The notes: generated by a model not told the origin, from the sequence alone. A stretch of 64,000 nt of DNA from Pseudomonadota bacterium (GCA_021785795.1 JAJYEK010000001.1:55845-119844); one strand, 5' to 3'. Shown: positions 38,558 to 47,779, counted from the stretch's first letter. Made by a program: numbers and translations.

Positions 38558-39730
38558 CTATGACGAACCGCCGGCGGCACTGTGGCCGGGACCTCCAGTT
38601 GGTGCCCGACGGTAGCGTCGCAGGTACAGCCATTCGAAAAACCGCTTCACCCAGTGGAGCAGCCGGGACGAAACCACCATAGCCCTGCGCGAATTGCGAT
38701 ACACCAGGATCCCGCGGTCGAGCGCGTCGATCACGCACACCAGCTCGGTTCTGAATGTCGCCACGGCCGGCTTCTGCCGAAGATCGGCCGCCAGATTGCG
38801 TGCAGCTGTCCGTGCCTGCAGGTCAGCCATATGGGCCTGCTTGGGCATCCAATCCGGCCCCGGGTAGCTGCCGGCGTCGCCGGCAACGTAGATCCGCTCG
38901 GCGGCATCCGCTCGGCAATGCGCGTCAGCCGCGAAAAAGCCGCCCGGCGAGAGCCGGAGTCCGCTCGCTTCGGCCCAGGCGGGACCGGTCATACCGGGCA
39001 TGAACAGGATGAGATCGGCCGCGATATCGCCGGCTTCGGTACGAACCCGGTCCCGTTCGAAGCCGAGAAGCTTGTGGCCAAGGTGGGTATCGATATCGCG
39101 ACGGCGCATCTCGCCGAACAGGCGTGCGACCGCATGCTCGCCGAGTCGCTGTCCGGGCCGGGCCGCGGGGCTAAAAAACAGCAATCGGAATCGGTCCCGA
39201 CGCCCCTGGCGCCGCAACAGAGTATCGACACCGAGCAGCAGTTCGAACATGGGGCCCCCGCGCATCGCCTGAGGCTCCTGGGGGTTGGCACCGAAGCCGA
39301 AGGCAATGGTCCCGCCATCCAGCGATTGGAGACGCTCGCGCAGGGACTCTGCCGCGGAAATCCCCTCGCAGATGGTGACTGCATGCTCGATGCCCGGAAG
39401 CTTCCGGATGAAGCGCCCTCCGCTCGCGATGACGAGGCCGTCGTTATGCACCTCCGCGTCCTCAGTTATTACGACCCGTCCGGCATCACGCAGTGCGCGC
39501 ATGTGTCCGGCGTGAAAGTCGATGTTTTGCTCCCGCAGGAAGCGGCGAAGATCCACACGCAGATCGGTACCGGTACGCAGCCCCGACGGAATCCAGATCA
39601 GGCTTGGATGATAAATGAGCTCCGGCGCAGGTGCGACCAGGGTAATCCTAGCCGACGGAACGAAGCGGCGCAGCGCCCGGGCTGCGGTCAACGCGCCGAA
39701 TCCGGAGCCAATGATCGAAATACGCGCCAT
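38558..39730 (-). CDS. FAD-dependent oxidoreductase related to sulfide:quinone reductase
   Basis: Flavoprotein of 390 residues. It has N-terminal FAD-binding IIGSGFGALTAARALRR, LIYHPSLIWIPSGLR near residue 40, DGLVIASGG near 105, and the second FAD motif RIYVAGDAGSYPGPDWMPKQAHMADLQARTAARNL near 300, all as in the SQR/flavocytochrome c sulfide dehydrogenase group. The redox cysteine pair of genuine SQR is not evident (a single AHCRADA occurs near the second motif), so sulfide as substrate is doubtful. The C-terminus has an amphipathic membrane-associating segment (HWVKRFFEWLYLRRYRR). AAGGAGGC fixes the start. It is downstream of a DUF2892 gene and a Crp/Fnr gene. Confidence 0.85.
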   Translation of the reverse strand: MARISIIGSGFGALTAARALRRFVPSARITLVAPAPELIYHPSLIWIPSGLRTGTDLRVDLRRFLREQNIDFHAGHMRALRDAGRVVITEDAEVHNDGLVIASGGRFIRKLPGIEHAVTICEGISAAESLRERLQSLDGGTIAFGFGANPQEPQAMRGGPMFELLLGVDTLLRRQGRRDRFRLLFFSPAARPGQRLGEHAVARLFGEMRRRDIDTHLGHKLLGFERDRVRTEAGDIAADLILFMPGMTGPAWAEASGLRLSPGGFFAADAHCRADAAERIYVAGDAGSYPGPDWMPKQAHMADLQARTAARNLAADLRQKPAVATFRTELVCVIDALDRGILVYRNSRRAMVVSSRLLHWVKRFFEWLYLRRYRRAPTGGPGHSAAGGSS

Positions 39731-40045
39731 AAGTTGCCTCCTTCTTGCCCGGCGGATGCGAACACCGCCGGGAATCCCTCTTGCGCGACGGCCCCATGCT
39801 GTCTGCCGCCAGCCGCGGTGGCCACGATATCCGGCGGACACTGCCGACCCCACCACGTACGCAGCGAGTCCGGCCTTGACCAAGAGGGCGGTCCGACATG
39901 CCCGCCCCAAACCGTCGCGGCCCATGGGTCTCGCTTACAACGCGAGTCCGTTCAGGCCAAGCGCCTGCACGCGCCGCCAAAGTCCCGTGTCGCCCGAACT
40001 GCTTCGTCACTGGCAAGCGGGGCATGCCGGCCCCGGCGAAGGGCC
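39731..40045. other. Intergenic stretch without a recognisable gene
   Basis: About 315 bases between the DUF2892 stop and the flavoprotein start. Open frames across it are arginine-rich shadows. No terminator with a T-run, no FNR box and no RNA gene was seen. Confidence 0.45.
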
Positions 40046-40234
40046 TTAGCCCGTCTTGCAAGTATTGATGCCGAGGGGCAGATACACCGGACACCAGCCG
40101 ATCAGCCCGGTGATGAGCGGCACCAGGCCGAGGTAACCCCAGGGTGTACGGGGTCCGAAAAACACAAGCCCCAGCACTCCCAGCCCCACCACGATGCGCA
40201 CAGCGCGATCCATTGTTCCCGCGTTCTTAGTCAT
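40046..40234 (-). CDS. DUF2892 (YgaP-type) small membrane protein
   Basis: Protein of 62 residues with the family signature: an MDRAVRIVVGLGVLGLVFF helix, a PRTPWGYLGLVPLITGLIGWCPVYLPLGINT second helix, and the conserved GWCPVY-LGINTC ending. In E. coli YgaP the same unit is fused to a rhodanese; alone it is often found beside sulfur-transfer or redox genes. CAGGAG before ATG 40234 sets the start. It follows a Crp/Fnr regulator gene by about 70 bases that contain a CRP-like palindrome. Confidence 0.88.
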   Translation of the reverse strand: MTKNAGTMDRAVRIVVGLGVLGLVFFGPRTPWGYLGLVPLITGLIGWCPVYLPLGINTCKTG

Positions 40235-40293
40235 GCCTGCTTCTCCTGAGGTTGAATATGCAGGCGATTTAAACATGGCACGACTGCGATGTC

Positions 40294-40308
40294 TGTGACG
40301 AAGTCACA
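40294..40308. promoter_or_regulatory. CRP-like palindrome between a Crp/Fnr regulator gene and the DUF2892 gene
   Basis: TGTGAC-GAA-GTCACA is a perfect inverted repeat, extended imperfectly to CTGTGAC/GTCACACAG, about 60 bases before the DUF2892 start and overlapping the regulator's stop codon. CRP sites are TGTGA-N6-TCACA; here the spacer is N5. It could be an operator for the neighbouring regulator or simply a hairpin. Confidence 0.4.
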
Positions 40309-40963
40309 CAGTCGCCGCGAGGATCTCAAGCCCCTTGTGACCGGTAAGCACGATACGCCCACGCGCAAGTCGTACGTAACCCCGCCGCTCGAACTCCTTG
40401 AGTAGCCGCGAGACCACCTCGCGCGCGGTGCCGAGCTCCGCCGCCAGCTGCTGGTGGGTTGCAATGACCTCACCGGAGGCGCCGCCGGATTCGAGCAGGT
40501 GGCGCGCAAGACGTGCATCCGCCCGGCCGAAGCTGATCGCCTCGACCAACAGCATCAGTTCGGTCAGGCGCGCACCGAAGGAGGCGAATACGAAAGCGCG
40601 GAACTCCGCGCTGATCGCCAGCGCCTCCTGGAACAGATCCTCTGCCACGGCCACTGCGCGCACATCGGTTTCCGCCCTGCCCTCCGCCGGGTAATGTTCC
40701 TTGGCCAGGAGACAACTGGTGGTGAGGAGACAGGTCTCGCCGGGACCAACGCGGTAAAGCACGATCTCGCGCCCGTTTTCGGCAAGCTTTGCGACGCAGA
40801 CTGTTCCATCCAGCACGAACAGATAGCTTCGGCAGACGTCGCCCGCATGAAATACGGAAGCGCCTGCCGGAACCGTGATCTCGCGGGCCTTGCTCATGAT
40901 CGCTCGCCACTGCGGGCTCTCGATCCTCCTCAATGCCGGGAAGGCGCTCCACCAGGTCGGCAT
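40304..40963 (-). CDS. Crp/Fnr-family transcriptional regulator
   Basis: DNA-binding protein of 219 residues. The effector domain (about 25-140) has the cNMP fold (VPAGASVFHAGDVCRSYLFVLDGTVCVAKL, IVLYRVGPGETCLLTT) but no cAMP-pocket RSAT-type motif. There is no N-terminal four-cysteine cluster like FNR, although several cysteines lie in the fold (VCRSY, TVCVA, ETCLLTTSCLL). The C-terminal winged helix reads THQQLAAELGTAREVVSRLLKEFERRG; its recognition helix AREVVSR carries the R-E...R of CRP and the E..SR of FNR. Start 40963 has GGGGGA upstream and gives the normal WW-FPALRR beginning. It is divergent from cydD and upstream of DUF2892 and the flavoprotein gene. Confidence 0.9.
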   Translation of the reverse strand: MPTWWSAFPALRRIESPQWRAIMSKAREITVPAGASVFHAGDVCRSYLFVLDGTVCVAKLAENGREIVLYRVGPGETCLLTTSCLLAKEHYPAEGRAETDVRAVAVAEDLFQEALAISAEFRAFVFASFGARLTELMLLVEAISFGRADARLARHLLESGGASGEVIATHQQLAAELGTAREVVSRLLKEFERRGYVRLARGRIVLTGHKGLEILAATV

Positions 40964-41115
40964 TTTCAAAATCCCCCGTGCCGGATTGACGATAGCGCAC
41001 GCGGGCCTGTTTCGGTTCCGGTGGGCATCCGAAGCAAATGCTACCATCGATTCCGGCTGGTGGCGCCGGAATCCCGTTTGCGCTATGGTCCGCGTCGGCA
41101 GCGCGGCAGAATTCA

Positions 41116-42846
41116 ATGATGAATGTAAAGGTCTGGCTTAAGCAGGCAAGCGCACGCGCGGCGTCTCCTCTGCGGGCTGCCATCGCCCTGGGAACCTGCG
41201 GCGGTCTGCTGCTGGTCGTGCAGGCCTGGCTGCTGGCCGGGGTGGTCAACGCTGCCGTATTCGGGCACCAGGACGCACTGGATATTGCGCCGATGCTGTG
41301 GGCCCTGCTTGCCGTGTTTGCGGTACGATCCGGCATCGCGTGGGCGTCGGAGCGGATGGCTTTCCGTGCGGCTGCCGGCATCAAGCTCGACGTCCGCCGG
41401 AAGCTGCTCGAACACCTTTTTGCCCTCGGCCCGCTGCGGATGGTTGCGGAACACACCGGCGAGCTTGCCACCACCGTCACGGACGGCGTCGAGGCACTAG
41501 AAGCATACTACGCCCGCTTTCTGCCGCAGATGTCGCTGGCGGCCCTGGTGCCGCTTTCAATCCTTGCAGTCGTCATCCCGTTCGACTGGGTTTCCGGGCT
41601 GGTTCTGCTCGTGACCGGCCCCCTCATTCCGTTGGCGATGATTTTCATCGGACGGAACGCCGAAGCGCTCAACCAGCGCCAATGGCAGCGGCTGGCGCGC
41701 CTGAGCGCACACTTTCTCGACGTCCTCCAGGGGCTCACCACACTCAAGCTGTTCAATGCCAGCCGACGAGAAGCCGCGGTCGTGGCGCGGCTGTCCGATG
41801 ATTACCGGCGAAGCACGATGGCGGTGCTGCGCATTGCCTTTCTGTCGTCCCTCGCCCTGGAGTTTCTCGCCACCGTGAGCATCGCGCTGATTGCGGTGCT
41901 CATCGGCTTCCGCCTGATGTGGGGAGACCTCGGATTCCGGACCGGCTTCCTGATTCTGCTGCTTGCGCCCGAGTTTTATCTGCCCCTACGGACTCTCGGA
42001 ACCCATTACCATGCCCGTATGGACGCGATCGGGTCCGGGGAACGCATTGTGCAATTGCTCGAGATTCCAGCTCCGCCTCGCCCGCAGGCCGCTGTTACAC
42101 TTCCCGCTACCCGCCACATCGGCATCCGCCTTCAGAACGTACGCTGCGCCTACGACCCCGGGTATCCGGCCCTGGACGACGTATCGATCGATATAGCACC
42201 CGGGGAGCACCTCGCTCTGGTCGGTCCGTCGGGGGCAGGCAAAACGACGGTGATCAATCTGCTGCTCGGGTTCGCGCAGCCAGAATCGGGAGCCATATTC
42301 ATCAACGGATTGCCACTCAATGCTCTCGGCCCGTGGCAGTGGATCGAACGGGTTGCCTGGGTTCCGCAAAGCCCACGGATCTTTCACGGAACCGTGCACG
42401 ACAACATCCGCCTGGGTCAACCTGGCGCCGGTCGGGAGGCGGTACGGGCTGCGGCCCGTCTCGCCCTCGCGGACGAATTCATCGAGGCCCTGCCGCGCGG
42501 CTATGATACGGTCGTGGGCGAGGGCGGACTGGGACTTTCTGGCGGACAGACCCGGCGCATCGCACTGGCGCGTGCGTTTTTAAAGGATGCGCCAGTAATA
42601 CTTCTGGACGAGCCAAGCGCCAGTCTTGACCTGGAGAGCGAGGTGAAACTGGCCACCGGAATCGAAAGCCTCGCACGGAATCGCACCACCATCGTAATTG
42701 CGCACCGTCTCAACACGGTGACCCATGCTGATCGCATTGTCGTGCTCGATCATGGGCATGTTGTGGAGTCCGGCACGCATCATGATCTGCTGCGCCATCC
42801 CGGCCTGTACTGCAGGCTGGTTGGACAGTACGCGGGTGCACGATGA
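41116..42846 (+). CDS. cydD: CydD, half of the cysteine/glutathione ABC exporter for cytochrome bd
   Basis: Exporter half of 576 residues: six transmembrane helices (about 20-320, with FIGRNAEALNQRQWQRLARLSAHFLDVLQGLTTLKLF, a CydD hallmark) and an ATPase with LVGPSGAGKTTVINLLLGF, GEGGLGLSGGQTRRIALARAFL and VILLDEPSASLD. With CydC it exports thiols to the periplasm, needed for cytochrome bd assembly. Two adjacent ATG codons (41116, 41119) are possible starts; no strong ribosome-binding site is seen. It overlaps cydC by four bases and converges on cydABX. Confidence 0.94.
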   Translation: MMNVKVWLKQASARAASPLRAAIALGTCGGLLLVVQAWLLAGVVNAAVFGHQDALDIAPMLWALLAVFAVRSGIAWASERMAFRAAAGIKLDVRRKLLEHLFALGPLRMVAEHTGELATTVTDGVEALEAYYARFLPQMSLAALVPLSILAVVIPFDWVSGLVLLVTGPLIPLAMIFIGRNAEALNQRQWQRLARLSAHFLDVLQGLTTLKLFNASRREAAVVARLSDDYRRSTMAVLRIAFLSSLALEFLATVSIALIAVLIGFRLMWGDLGFRTGFLILLLAPEFYLPLRTLGTHYHARMDAIGSGERIVQLLEIPAPPRPQAAVTLPATRHIGIRLQNVRCAYDPGYPALDDVSIDIAPGEHLALVGPSGAGKTTVINLLLGFAQPESGAIFINGLPLNALGPWQWIERVAWVPQSPRIFHGTVHDNIRLGQPGAGREAVRAAARLALADEFIEALPRGYDTVVGEGGLGLSGGQTRRIALARAFLKDAPVILLDEPSASLDLESEVKLATGIESLARNRTTIVIAHRLNTVTHADRIVVLDHGHVVESGTHHDLLRHPGLYCRLVGQYAGAR

Positions 42847-44597
42847 ACGTGCTGAAGCGTCTGATACGCCTGTTCTTGCCCTACTGGCGCTGGATGGGGT
42901 TCGGAATGCTGGTTTCGCTGCTGGTGGTACTGGCCAATATGGCGCTTCTCGGAACAGCCGGCTGGTTTCTCGCCGCCATGGCCGCGGCAGGCGCCACGGG
43001 CGAGATCATGAACTACCTGTCTCCGGCGGCGGCGATTCGCGCCTTTGCCATCGTGCGCACGGGCGGCCGCTATCTGGAGCGGCTCGTCACGCACGAAGCC
43101 ACACTGCGCTTTCTCTCAGGCCTGAGGGTGTGGTTCTACGAGCACATCGAGCCGCTGGCACCCGCCGGTCTGCAGGGTTACCAGAGCGGCGACCTGCTGA
43201 GCCGCATCAGCGCCGATATCGATGCGCTCGACAATCTGTACCTGCGGACACTGGTACCCATGGCCGTGGCCCTCGTATCGACGTTGCTGGCCTTTTTCTT
43301 TCTGAGCTGCTACAGCCTGCGGTTGGCCCTTGTCGACCTCTCGTTTCTCGCACTCGCTGGAGCCGCCGTACCGCTGATGGCCAGGCGCCTCGGCAGCCGG
43401 CCGGGCACGCGCATGGTGGAAACCTCATCCCGGTTGCGGCTGGCGGCAATCGACGCGGTGCAGGGCATGGGCGAACTAGTCGCATTCGGCGCCGCACATG
43501 CACACCTCGAACAGGCCGATCAGCTCAGCCATAGCCTCATGCAAGACCAGGACCGTATGAGTCGGATAACCGGCTCTGCTTCCGCCGCTTTCGGTCTTAT
43601 CGTCAATCTTTCGGTCTGGTTAGCCACTTTTATTGGCATAACGCTGGTGCGCAGCCAGCAGATTACGGCAGCCGACCTGCCGATGCTGGTGCTGGTGGTG
43701 ATGGGAAGCTTTGAAGGTGTCGTCCTGCTACCCCAGGCCTACCAATACCTAGGGCATACACTTGCCGCCGCCGAACGCATTTTTTCCGTGATTGATGCCC
43801 CACTCCCCGTTTTCGATCCCCCGGGAGCGTCCCCGAAGCCGCACGACAGCGGGCTGGAACTGCGCGGGGTAAGTCTGCGCTATTCGTCCGCAGGACCCTG
43901 GGTGCTCGCGGACATCCAACTGGATCTCGCGCCTGGTCGGCACGTGGCCATCATCGGGCCCTCAGGCGCCGGCAAGAGCAGCCTGATCAGCGTTCTGGTT
44001 CGCTTCCGCGATTACGAACGCGGAGAGATACGCCTCGGAGGCAACTCCCTGCGAGCATATCGCGCCGAAGATCTGCGCTCGATGATGAGCGTGGTTTCGC
44101 AGCAACTGCACCTGTTCAACGTCACCGTGCGCGAAAATCTGCTGCTGTCCGCGCCAGACGCTGACCAAGCGAGGATCGAGGCGGCCGCGAAAGCGGCGCA
44201 GATCCACGAGGACATCATGGCGCTGCCCGATGCCTATGACAGCTATGTCGGTGAGGCAGGACTGAAACTCTCAGGCGGACAGATACGGCGGCTGGCCATC
44301 GCCCGGGCACTCCTGAAGGATGCCCCGATTCTCATTCTCGATGAACCCACCGAAGGGCTGGATGCCGCCACGGAACACGCGCTCATGGACAGCCTGGCCG
44401 CGAGCTTAGGAAACCGCACGCTGCTTCTCATTACCCACCGCCTGGCCGGACTAGACCGCATGGACGAGATCGTCGTCCTCGACGGAGGCCGCATCATCGA
44501 ACGCGGCACCCACGCCCAGCTGCTGGGCGGCGACACCCGCTACCGGCAGATGCATGCGGTGCTGGCATCCCTGCCCGAACCGGCCGGCCCCCGTTGA
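42843..44597 (+). CDS. cydC: CydC, second half of the cysteine/glutathione ABC exporter
   Basis: Exporter half of 584 residues. The membrane domain opens MNVLKRLIRLFLPYWRWMGFGMLVSLLVVLANMALL and contains IRAFAIVRTGGRYLERLVTHEATLRFL, typical of CydC. The ATPase has IIGPSGAGKSSLISVLVRF, EAGLKLSGGQIRRLAIARALLKDAPILILDEPTEGLD and ITHRLAGLDRMDEIVVLDGG. Its ATG lies in the cydD stop (ATGA). It ends 29 bases before the convergent cydX stop. Confidence 0.94.
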   Translation: MNVLKRLIRLFLPYWRWMGFGMLVSLLVVLANMALLGTAGWFLAAMAAAGATGEIMNYLSPAAAIRAFAIVRTGGRYLERLVTHEATLRFLSGLRVWFYEHIEPLAPAGLQGYQSGDLLSRISADIDALDNLYLRTLVPMAVALVSTLLAFFFLSCYSLRLALVDLSFLALAGAAVPLMARRLGSRPGTRMVETSSRLRLAAIDAVQGMGELVAFGAAHAHLEQADQLSHSLMQDQDRMSRITGSASAAFGLIVNLSVWLATFIGITLVRSQQITAADLPMLVLVVMGSFEGVVLLPQAYQYLGHTLAAAERIFSVIDAPLPVFDPPGASPKPHDSGLELRGVSLRYSSAGPWVLADIQLDLAPGRHVAIIGPSGAGKSSLISVLVRFRDYERGEIRLGGNSLRAYRAEDLRSMMSVVSQQLHLFNVTVRENLLLSAPDADQARIEAAAKAAQIHEDIMALPDAYDSYVGEAGLKLSGGQIRRLAIARALLKDAPILILDEPTEGLDAATEHALMDSLAASLGNRTLLLITHRLAGLDRMDEIVVLDGGRIIERGTHAQLLGGDTRYRQMHAVLASLPEPAGPR

Positions 44598-44626
44598 ACG
44601 GGCGCTGGCCCACGAAGGAGCCGGCC

Positions 44627-44815
44627 TCACCAGTTGGACTGCCCGGCCTCCTCCTGGGCATCCAGCAGCGCTCCGCCAGCCGCTGAAATCAGCACGGCCA
44701 TTACAGTGCCCAGTACCCACGCAAAATACCATGCTCCTTTCTCGCCAAGCAGGATCACCAGGAACACCATCACCAGCGAGATAACGACGTACATCAGCAC
44801 ACGCAGCACGATCAT
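44627..44815 (-). CDS. cydX: Extended CydX-like small subunit of cytochrome bd
   Basis: Protein of 62 residues, 14 bases downstream of cydB with its own AGGAGAG. Its second hydrophobic segment, AWYFAWVLGTVMAVLISAAGGALL, matches the CydX core (WYFAWxLGTxxA), and acidic residues DAQEE follow as in CydX. CydX is normally about 30-40 residues starting right at MWYFAW. Here an extra hydrophobic helix (VLRVLMYVVISLVMVFLVILLG) precedes it, giving a two-helix protein. CydX stabilises the haem sites of CydAB. The position after cydB and the motif support the call; the role of the added helix is unknown. Confidence 0.75.
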   Translation of the reverse strand: MIVLRVLMYVVISLVMVFLVILLGEKGAWYFAWVLGTVMAVLISAAGGALLDAQEEAGQSNW

Positions 44816-44829
44816 GTGAACTCTCCTAA

Positions 44830-45963
44830 TCAATAGGCGTGGTCGTCACCCTCGACCTGTGCCGGCGTGACCTTGCCACGCATGATCCAGAACGCCCAGC
44901 TGGTGTAGACCAGCACGATCGGCACAAACACGATGGTCCATCCGAGCATCCATAGCAGCGTCAACTGGCTGGACGAGGAATCCCAAACGGTCAGGCTCTG
45001 GGAGGGATCGCTGCTCGATGGCATCATAAAGGGGAACATGGCGGCCCCTACGGTGCCGATGGTTCCAATCCAGCCCAGCGCCCCCAGCCACCACGCGAAA
45101 TGGGACCAGCCGCGCCGCAGGGACCAGGCGCCCAAAAGCAGGCTGACGTACGCCAGTGCCGGCACCAGCCACAGCACCGGATGGGCGCTGAAGTTGTGCA
45201 ACCAGGCTCCAGTCACCATCTCTACCGTCTTGTGCAAGGGCATAGCCGGCCCCGCGGGATCATCCCCGGCGGTCACCACGTAGCCCGGCAGCCGGGCCAC
45301 CCAGAGGCCTCCCACGGTGAACAGGACCAACGCTACCGGTCCGGCCCAGGTCCCGAGCCGCCGCGCGCGCTCCCGCACCACGCCTTCGCCGCGGCTCATG
45401 ACCATAGCCGACCCCTGATACAGCGCCAGGGAGAGCGACATCAGCCCACAGAGGATCGCAAATGGATTGAACAGAGATATGAAGCTGCCGGTGTACCAGG
45501 AATCTAGCTTCCAGTCGAAATGAAACGGCACACCGAGCAACATGTTCCCGATTGCGGCTCCGAAGATCACCATCGGCAGCAGGCCGCTCACAAACAAGCC
45601 CCAGTCCCAGAGGCTGCGCCAGGACGGCGAAGGCAGCTTGCTCCGGTACTCGAAGCCGAGCGGCCGTATGATCATGCTCCATAATAGCAGCAGCATGACG
45701 ACGTACAGTCCGGAGAACGCCGTGGCGTATATCGTCGGCCAGGCCGCGAATATCGCCCCTCCTCCGAGAATAAACCAGACCTGGTTGCCGTCCCAGTGCG
45801 GACCGATCATGTTGAGCACCGCCCGGCGCTCGCTATCGGTACGCCCGAAATAGCGCAGCGCGGCGCCGATTCCCATGTCCATTCCGACCATGACAGCAAG
45901 CCCGATTAGAAGCACGCCCAGGAGGAGCCACCAGATCACTTTGAGTATCGCGTAAAGTTCCAT
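44830..45963 (-). CDS. cydB: Cytochrome bd quinol oxidase subunit II
   Basis: Inner-membrane subunit of 377 residues with about eight helices. N-terminal WWLLLGVLLIGLAVMVGMDMGIGAAL and IGPHWDGNQVWFILGGGAIFAAWP are subunit II signatures. Later come WAFWIMRGKV at the C-terminus and a periplasmic loop around SSSDPSQSLTVWDSSSSQLTL, as in E. coli CydB (379 residues). It lies 18 bases after cydA and just before the small CydX-like gene. Confidence 0.96.
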   Translation of the reverse strand: MELYAILKVIWWLLLGVLLIGLAVMVGMDMGIGAALRYFGRTDSERRAVLNMIGPHWDGNQVWFILGGGAIFAAWPTIYATAFSGLYVVMLLLLWSMIIRPLGFEYRSKLPSPSWRSLWDWGLFVSGLLPMVIFGAAIGNMLLGVPFHFDWKLDSWYTGSFISLFNPFAILCGLMSLSLALYQGSAMVMSRGEGVVRERARRLGTWAGPVALVLFTVGGLWVARLPGYVVTAGDDPAGPAMPLHKTVEMVTGAWLHNFSAHPVLWLVPALAYVSLLLGAWSLRRGWSHFAWWLGALGWIGTIGTVGAAMFPFMMPSSSDPSQSLTVWDSSSSQLTLLWMLGWTIVFVPIVLVYTSWAFWIMRGKVTPAQVEGDDHAY

Positions 45964-45981
45964 GGCTCAGCCTCTGTTCGC

Positions 45982-47526
45982 TCAGTGTGCCAACGCCGGG
46001 ACGGCAGCATCGTCCGGCCCTTTGCGGATGAACTTGATCATCAAGTACGCCTCCACCGCGATGAAGGCCGAATAGATCAATACGAATCCCGTCAGCGAAA
46101 ACACCATGTAGCCAACGCTCTGCGTCGATGCCGACATCCAGGTCGGAAGCACACCGTACACCGTCCAGGGCTGCCGGCCCATCTCCGCCACCAACCATCC
46201 GGCCTCGCAGGCGATATAGGGAACCGGAATGAACCAAGGCGCCAGCCGCAACAGCCACCGGCGATCCTGCACCTTGTTGTTCAGCGAACAGAACGTCCCG
46301 AGCCCCAGAAAGAACAGCATGGCAAACCCGGCGAGAACCATGATTCGAAACGACCAGAATATGACCGCCACGTTGGGAATCACGTCGCGCGCCGCTCGCT
46401 TATAGTCCGCCGGCGTGGCTGCGTTCAGGTCCGGCGCATAGCGTTCCAGCAGCAGCGCATACCCCATGTCCTTTTCATGCGCTGTGAACTGGGCGAGCGC
46501 CGCCTGATTGGTCGGATCGGCGCTGAGCGTCTTGAGCGCCAGTACGGCCGGAATGCCGTTTCTCATCCGCACCATCGCGCGCCTTTCCACGGCATCGGCC
46601 CCCGGAATGGCGGTATCCATGGTGCGGGTCACGAGCGGGGTCAGAAGCTTGGGAATCTTCAGTGCGTAAAGGTTACGCTGCTGCTTCTGCGAGGGAAACG
46701 CGATGACGTTGAATCCTGCCGGCGGCGTCCGGGTCCGCCACATCGCCTCCATGGCCACCAGCTTGGCCGGTTGCGCTCGCCCGTCTATGAATCCCAGTGC
46801 ATCGCCGAGGCTGATCACTCCGATGCTGGCAAAGACACCGAACAGTACCGCCATGCGAAACGAGCGTTTGGCAAGTTCCATGTGGCGGTTGCGTAGCATG
46901 TACCAGCCGCTGACGCCGGCCACGAACACCGCGGCAGTCACATAGCCGGCGATACTGGTATGGACGAACTTAGCCTGGGCATCACGGTTGAACATCAGGT
47001 CAGTAAAGCTGGTCAGCTGCATGCGCATAGTGGCCGGATCGAATACCGCGCCGTGCGGCGACTGCATGAATCCGTTCGCAATCAGAATCCAGAGCGCGGA
47101 AAGATTCGAACCCAGCGCAACCATATAGGTGACCAGCAGGTGCTTCCCGCGACTCATGCGGTCCCAGCCGAAGAACATCAAGCCGACAAAGGTGGATTCG
47201 AGGAAGAATGCCATTAGGCCCTCGATCGCAAGCGGCGCCCCGAACACATCACCGACGAAGCGCGAATACTGCGCCCAGTTCGTGCCGAACTGAAACTCCA
47301 TGGTCAGGCCGGTAGCCACTCCCAGTGCAAAATTGATTCCGAACAGTTTGCCCCAGAATCTGGCCATGTCCTTATATATCTGACGTCCCGTGGTGACGTA
47401 CACGGTCTCCATGGCGGCCAGCAGGAAGGTCAGGCCAAGCGTGAGCGGAACGAACAGGAAGTGATACAGGGCGGTGGCGGCGAACTGCCAGCGCGACAGC
47501 TCCACAACGGTCTGCAGGTTATGCAC
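45982..47526 (-). CDS. cydA: Cytochrome bd quinol oxidase subunit I
   Basis: Catalytic subunit of 514 residues reducing oxygen with quinol. LSRWQFAATALYHFLFVPLTLGL carries the haem b595 histidine (near residue 22), FVHTSIAGYVTAAVF the first b558 ligand histidine, and FWSFRIMVLAGF the methionine ligand. The segment after GFNVIAFPSQKQQRNLYAL is long and includes HEKDMGYALLLERY, the C-terminal part of the L-type (E. coli-like) Q-loop, rather than the short-loop CIO type. The start is taken as GTG 47526 with a GGGGGG stretch upstream; the longer frame begins with an arginine-rich tail. An FNR box and promoter lie about 280 bases upstream. Confidence 0.95.
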   Translation of the reverse strand: MHNLQTVVELSRWQFAATALYHFLFVPLTLGLTFLLAAMETVYVTTGRQIYKDMARFWGKLFGINFALGVATGLTMEFQFGTNWAQYSRFVGDVFGAPLAIEGLMAFFLESTFVGLMFFGWDRMSRGKHLLVTYMVALGSNLSALWILIANGFMQSPHGAVFDPATMRMQLTSFTDLMFNRDAQAKFVHTSIAGYVTAAVFVAGVSGWYMLRNRHMELAKRSFRMAVLFGVFASIGVISLGDALGFIDGRAQPAKLVAMEAMWRTRTPPAGFNVIAFPSQKQQRNLYALKIPKLLTPLVTRTMDTAIPGADAVERRAMVRMRNGIPAVLALKTLSADPTNQAALAQFTAHEKDMGYALLLERYAPDLNAATPADYKRAARDVIPNVAVIFWSFRIMVLAGFAMLFFLGLGTFCSLNNKVQDRRWLLRLAPWFIPVPYIACEAGWLVAEMGRQPWTVYGVLPTWMSASTQSVGYMVFSLTGFVLIYSAFIAVEAYLMIKFIRKGPDDAAVPALAH

Positions 47527-47779
47527 GGCGCGCCCCCCCAGGCATGACCGCCGGTTTCTCCGACGGAGAAGCAACCAACCCAGCGGGACACACGTCCGAC
47601 CGGAACAGCGATGTCTGAATCGGGTCCGACTTAGGGCGGCCTTCCCTAGACATAGGCATTATGGCATTACTCCCTACCGCGGTTGTTGAACCGGGGATCC
47701 CTGCCGGCGCTGCCCACGGCCGGCGCCCGCAGTCACATCACCTCTTCGTCCCGATAACCGATCTTGTCGATTTTTTTCG

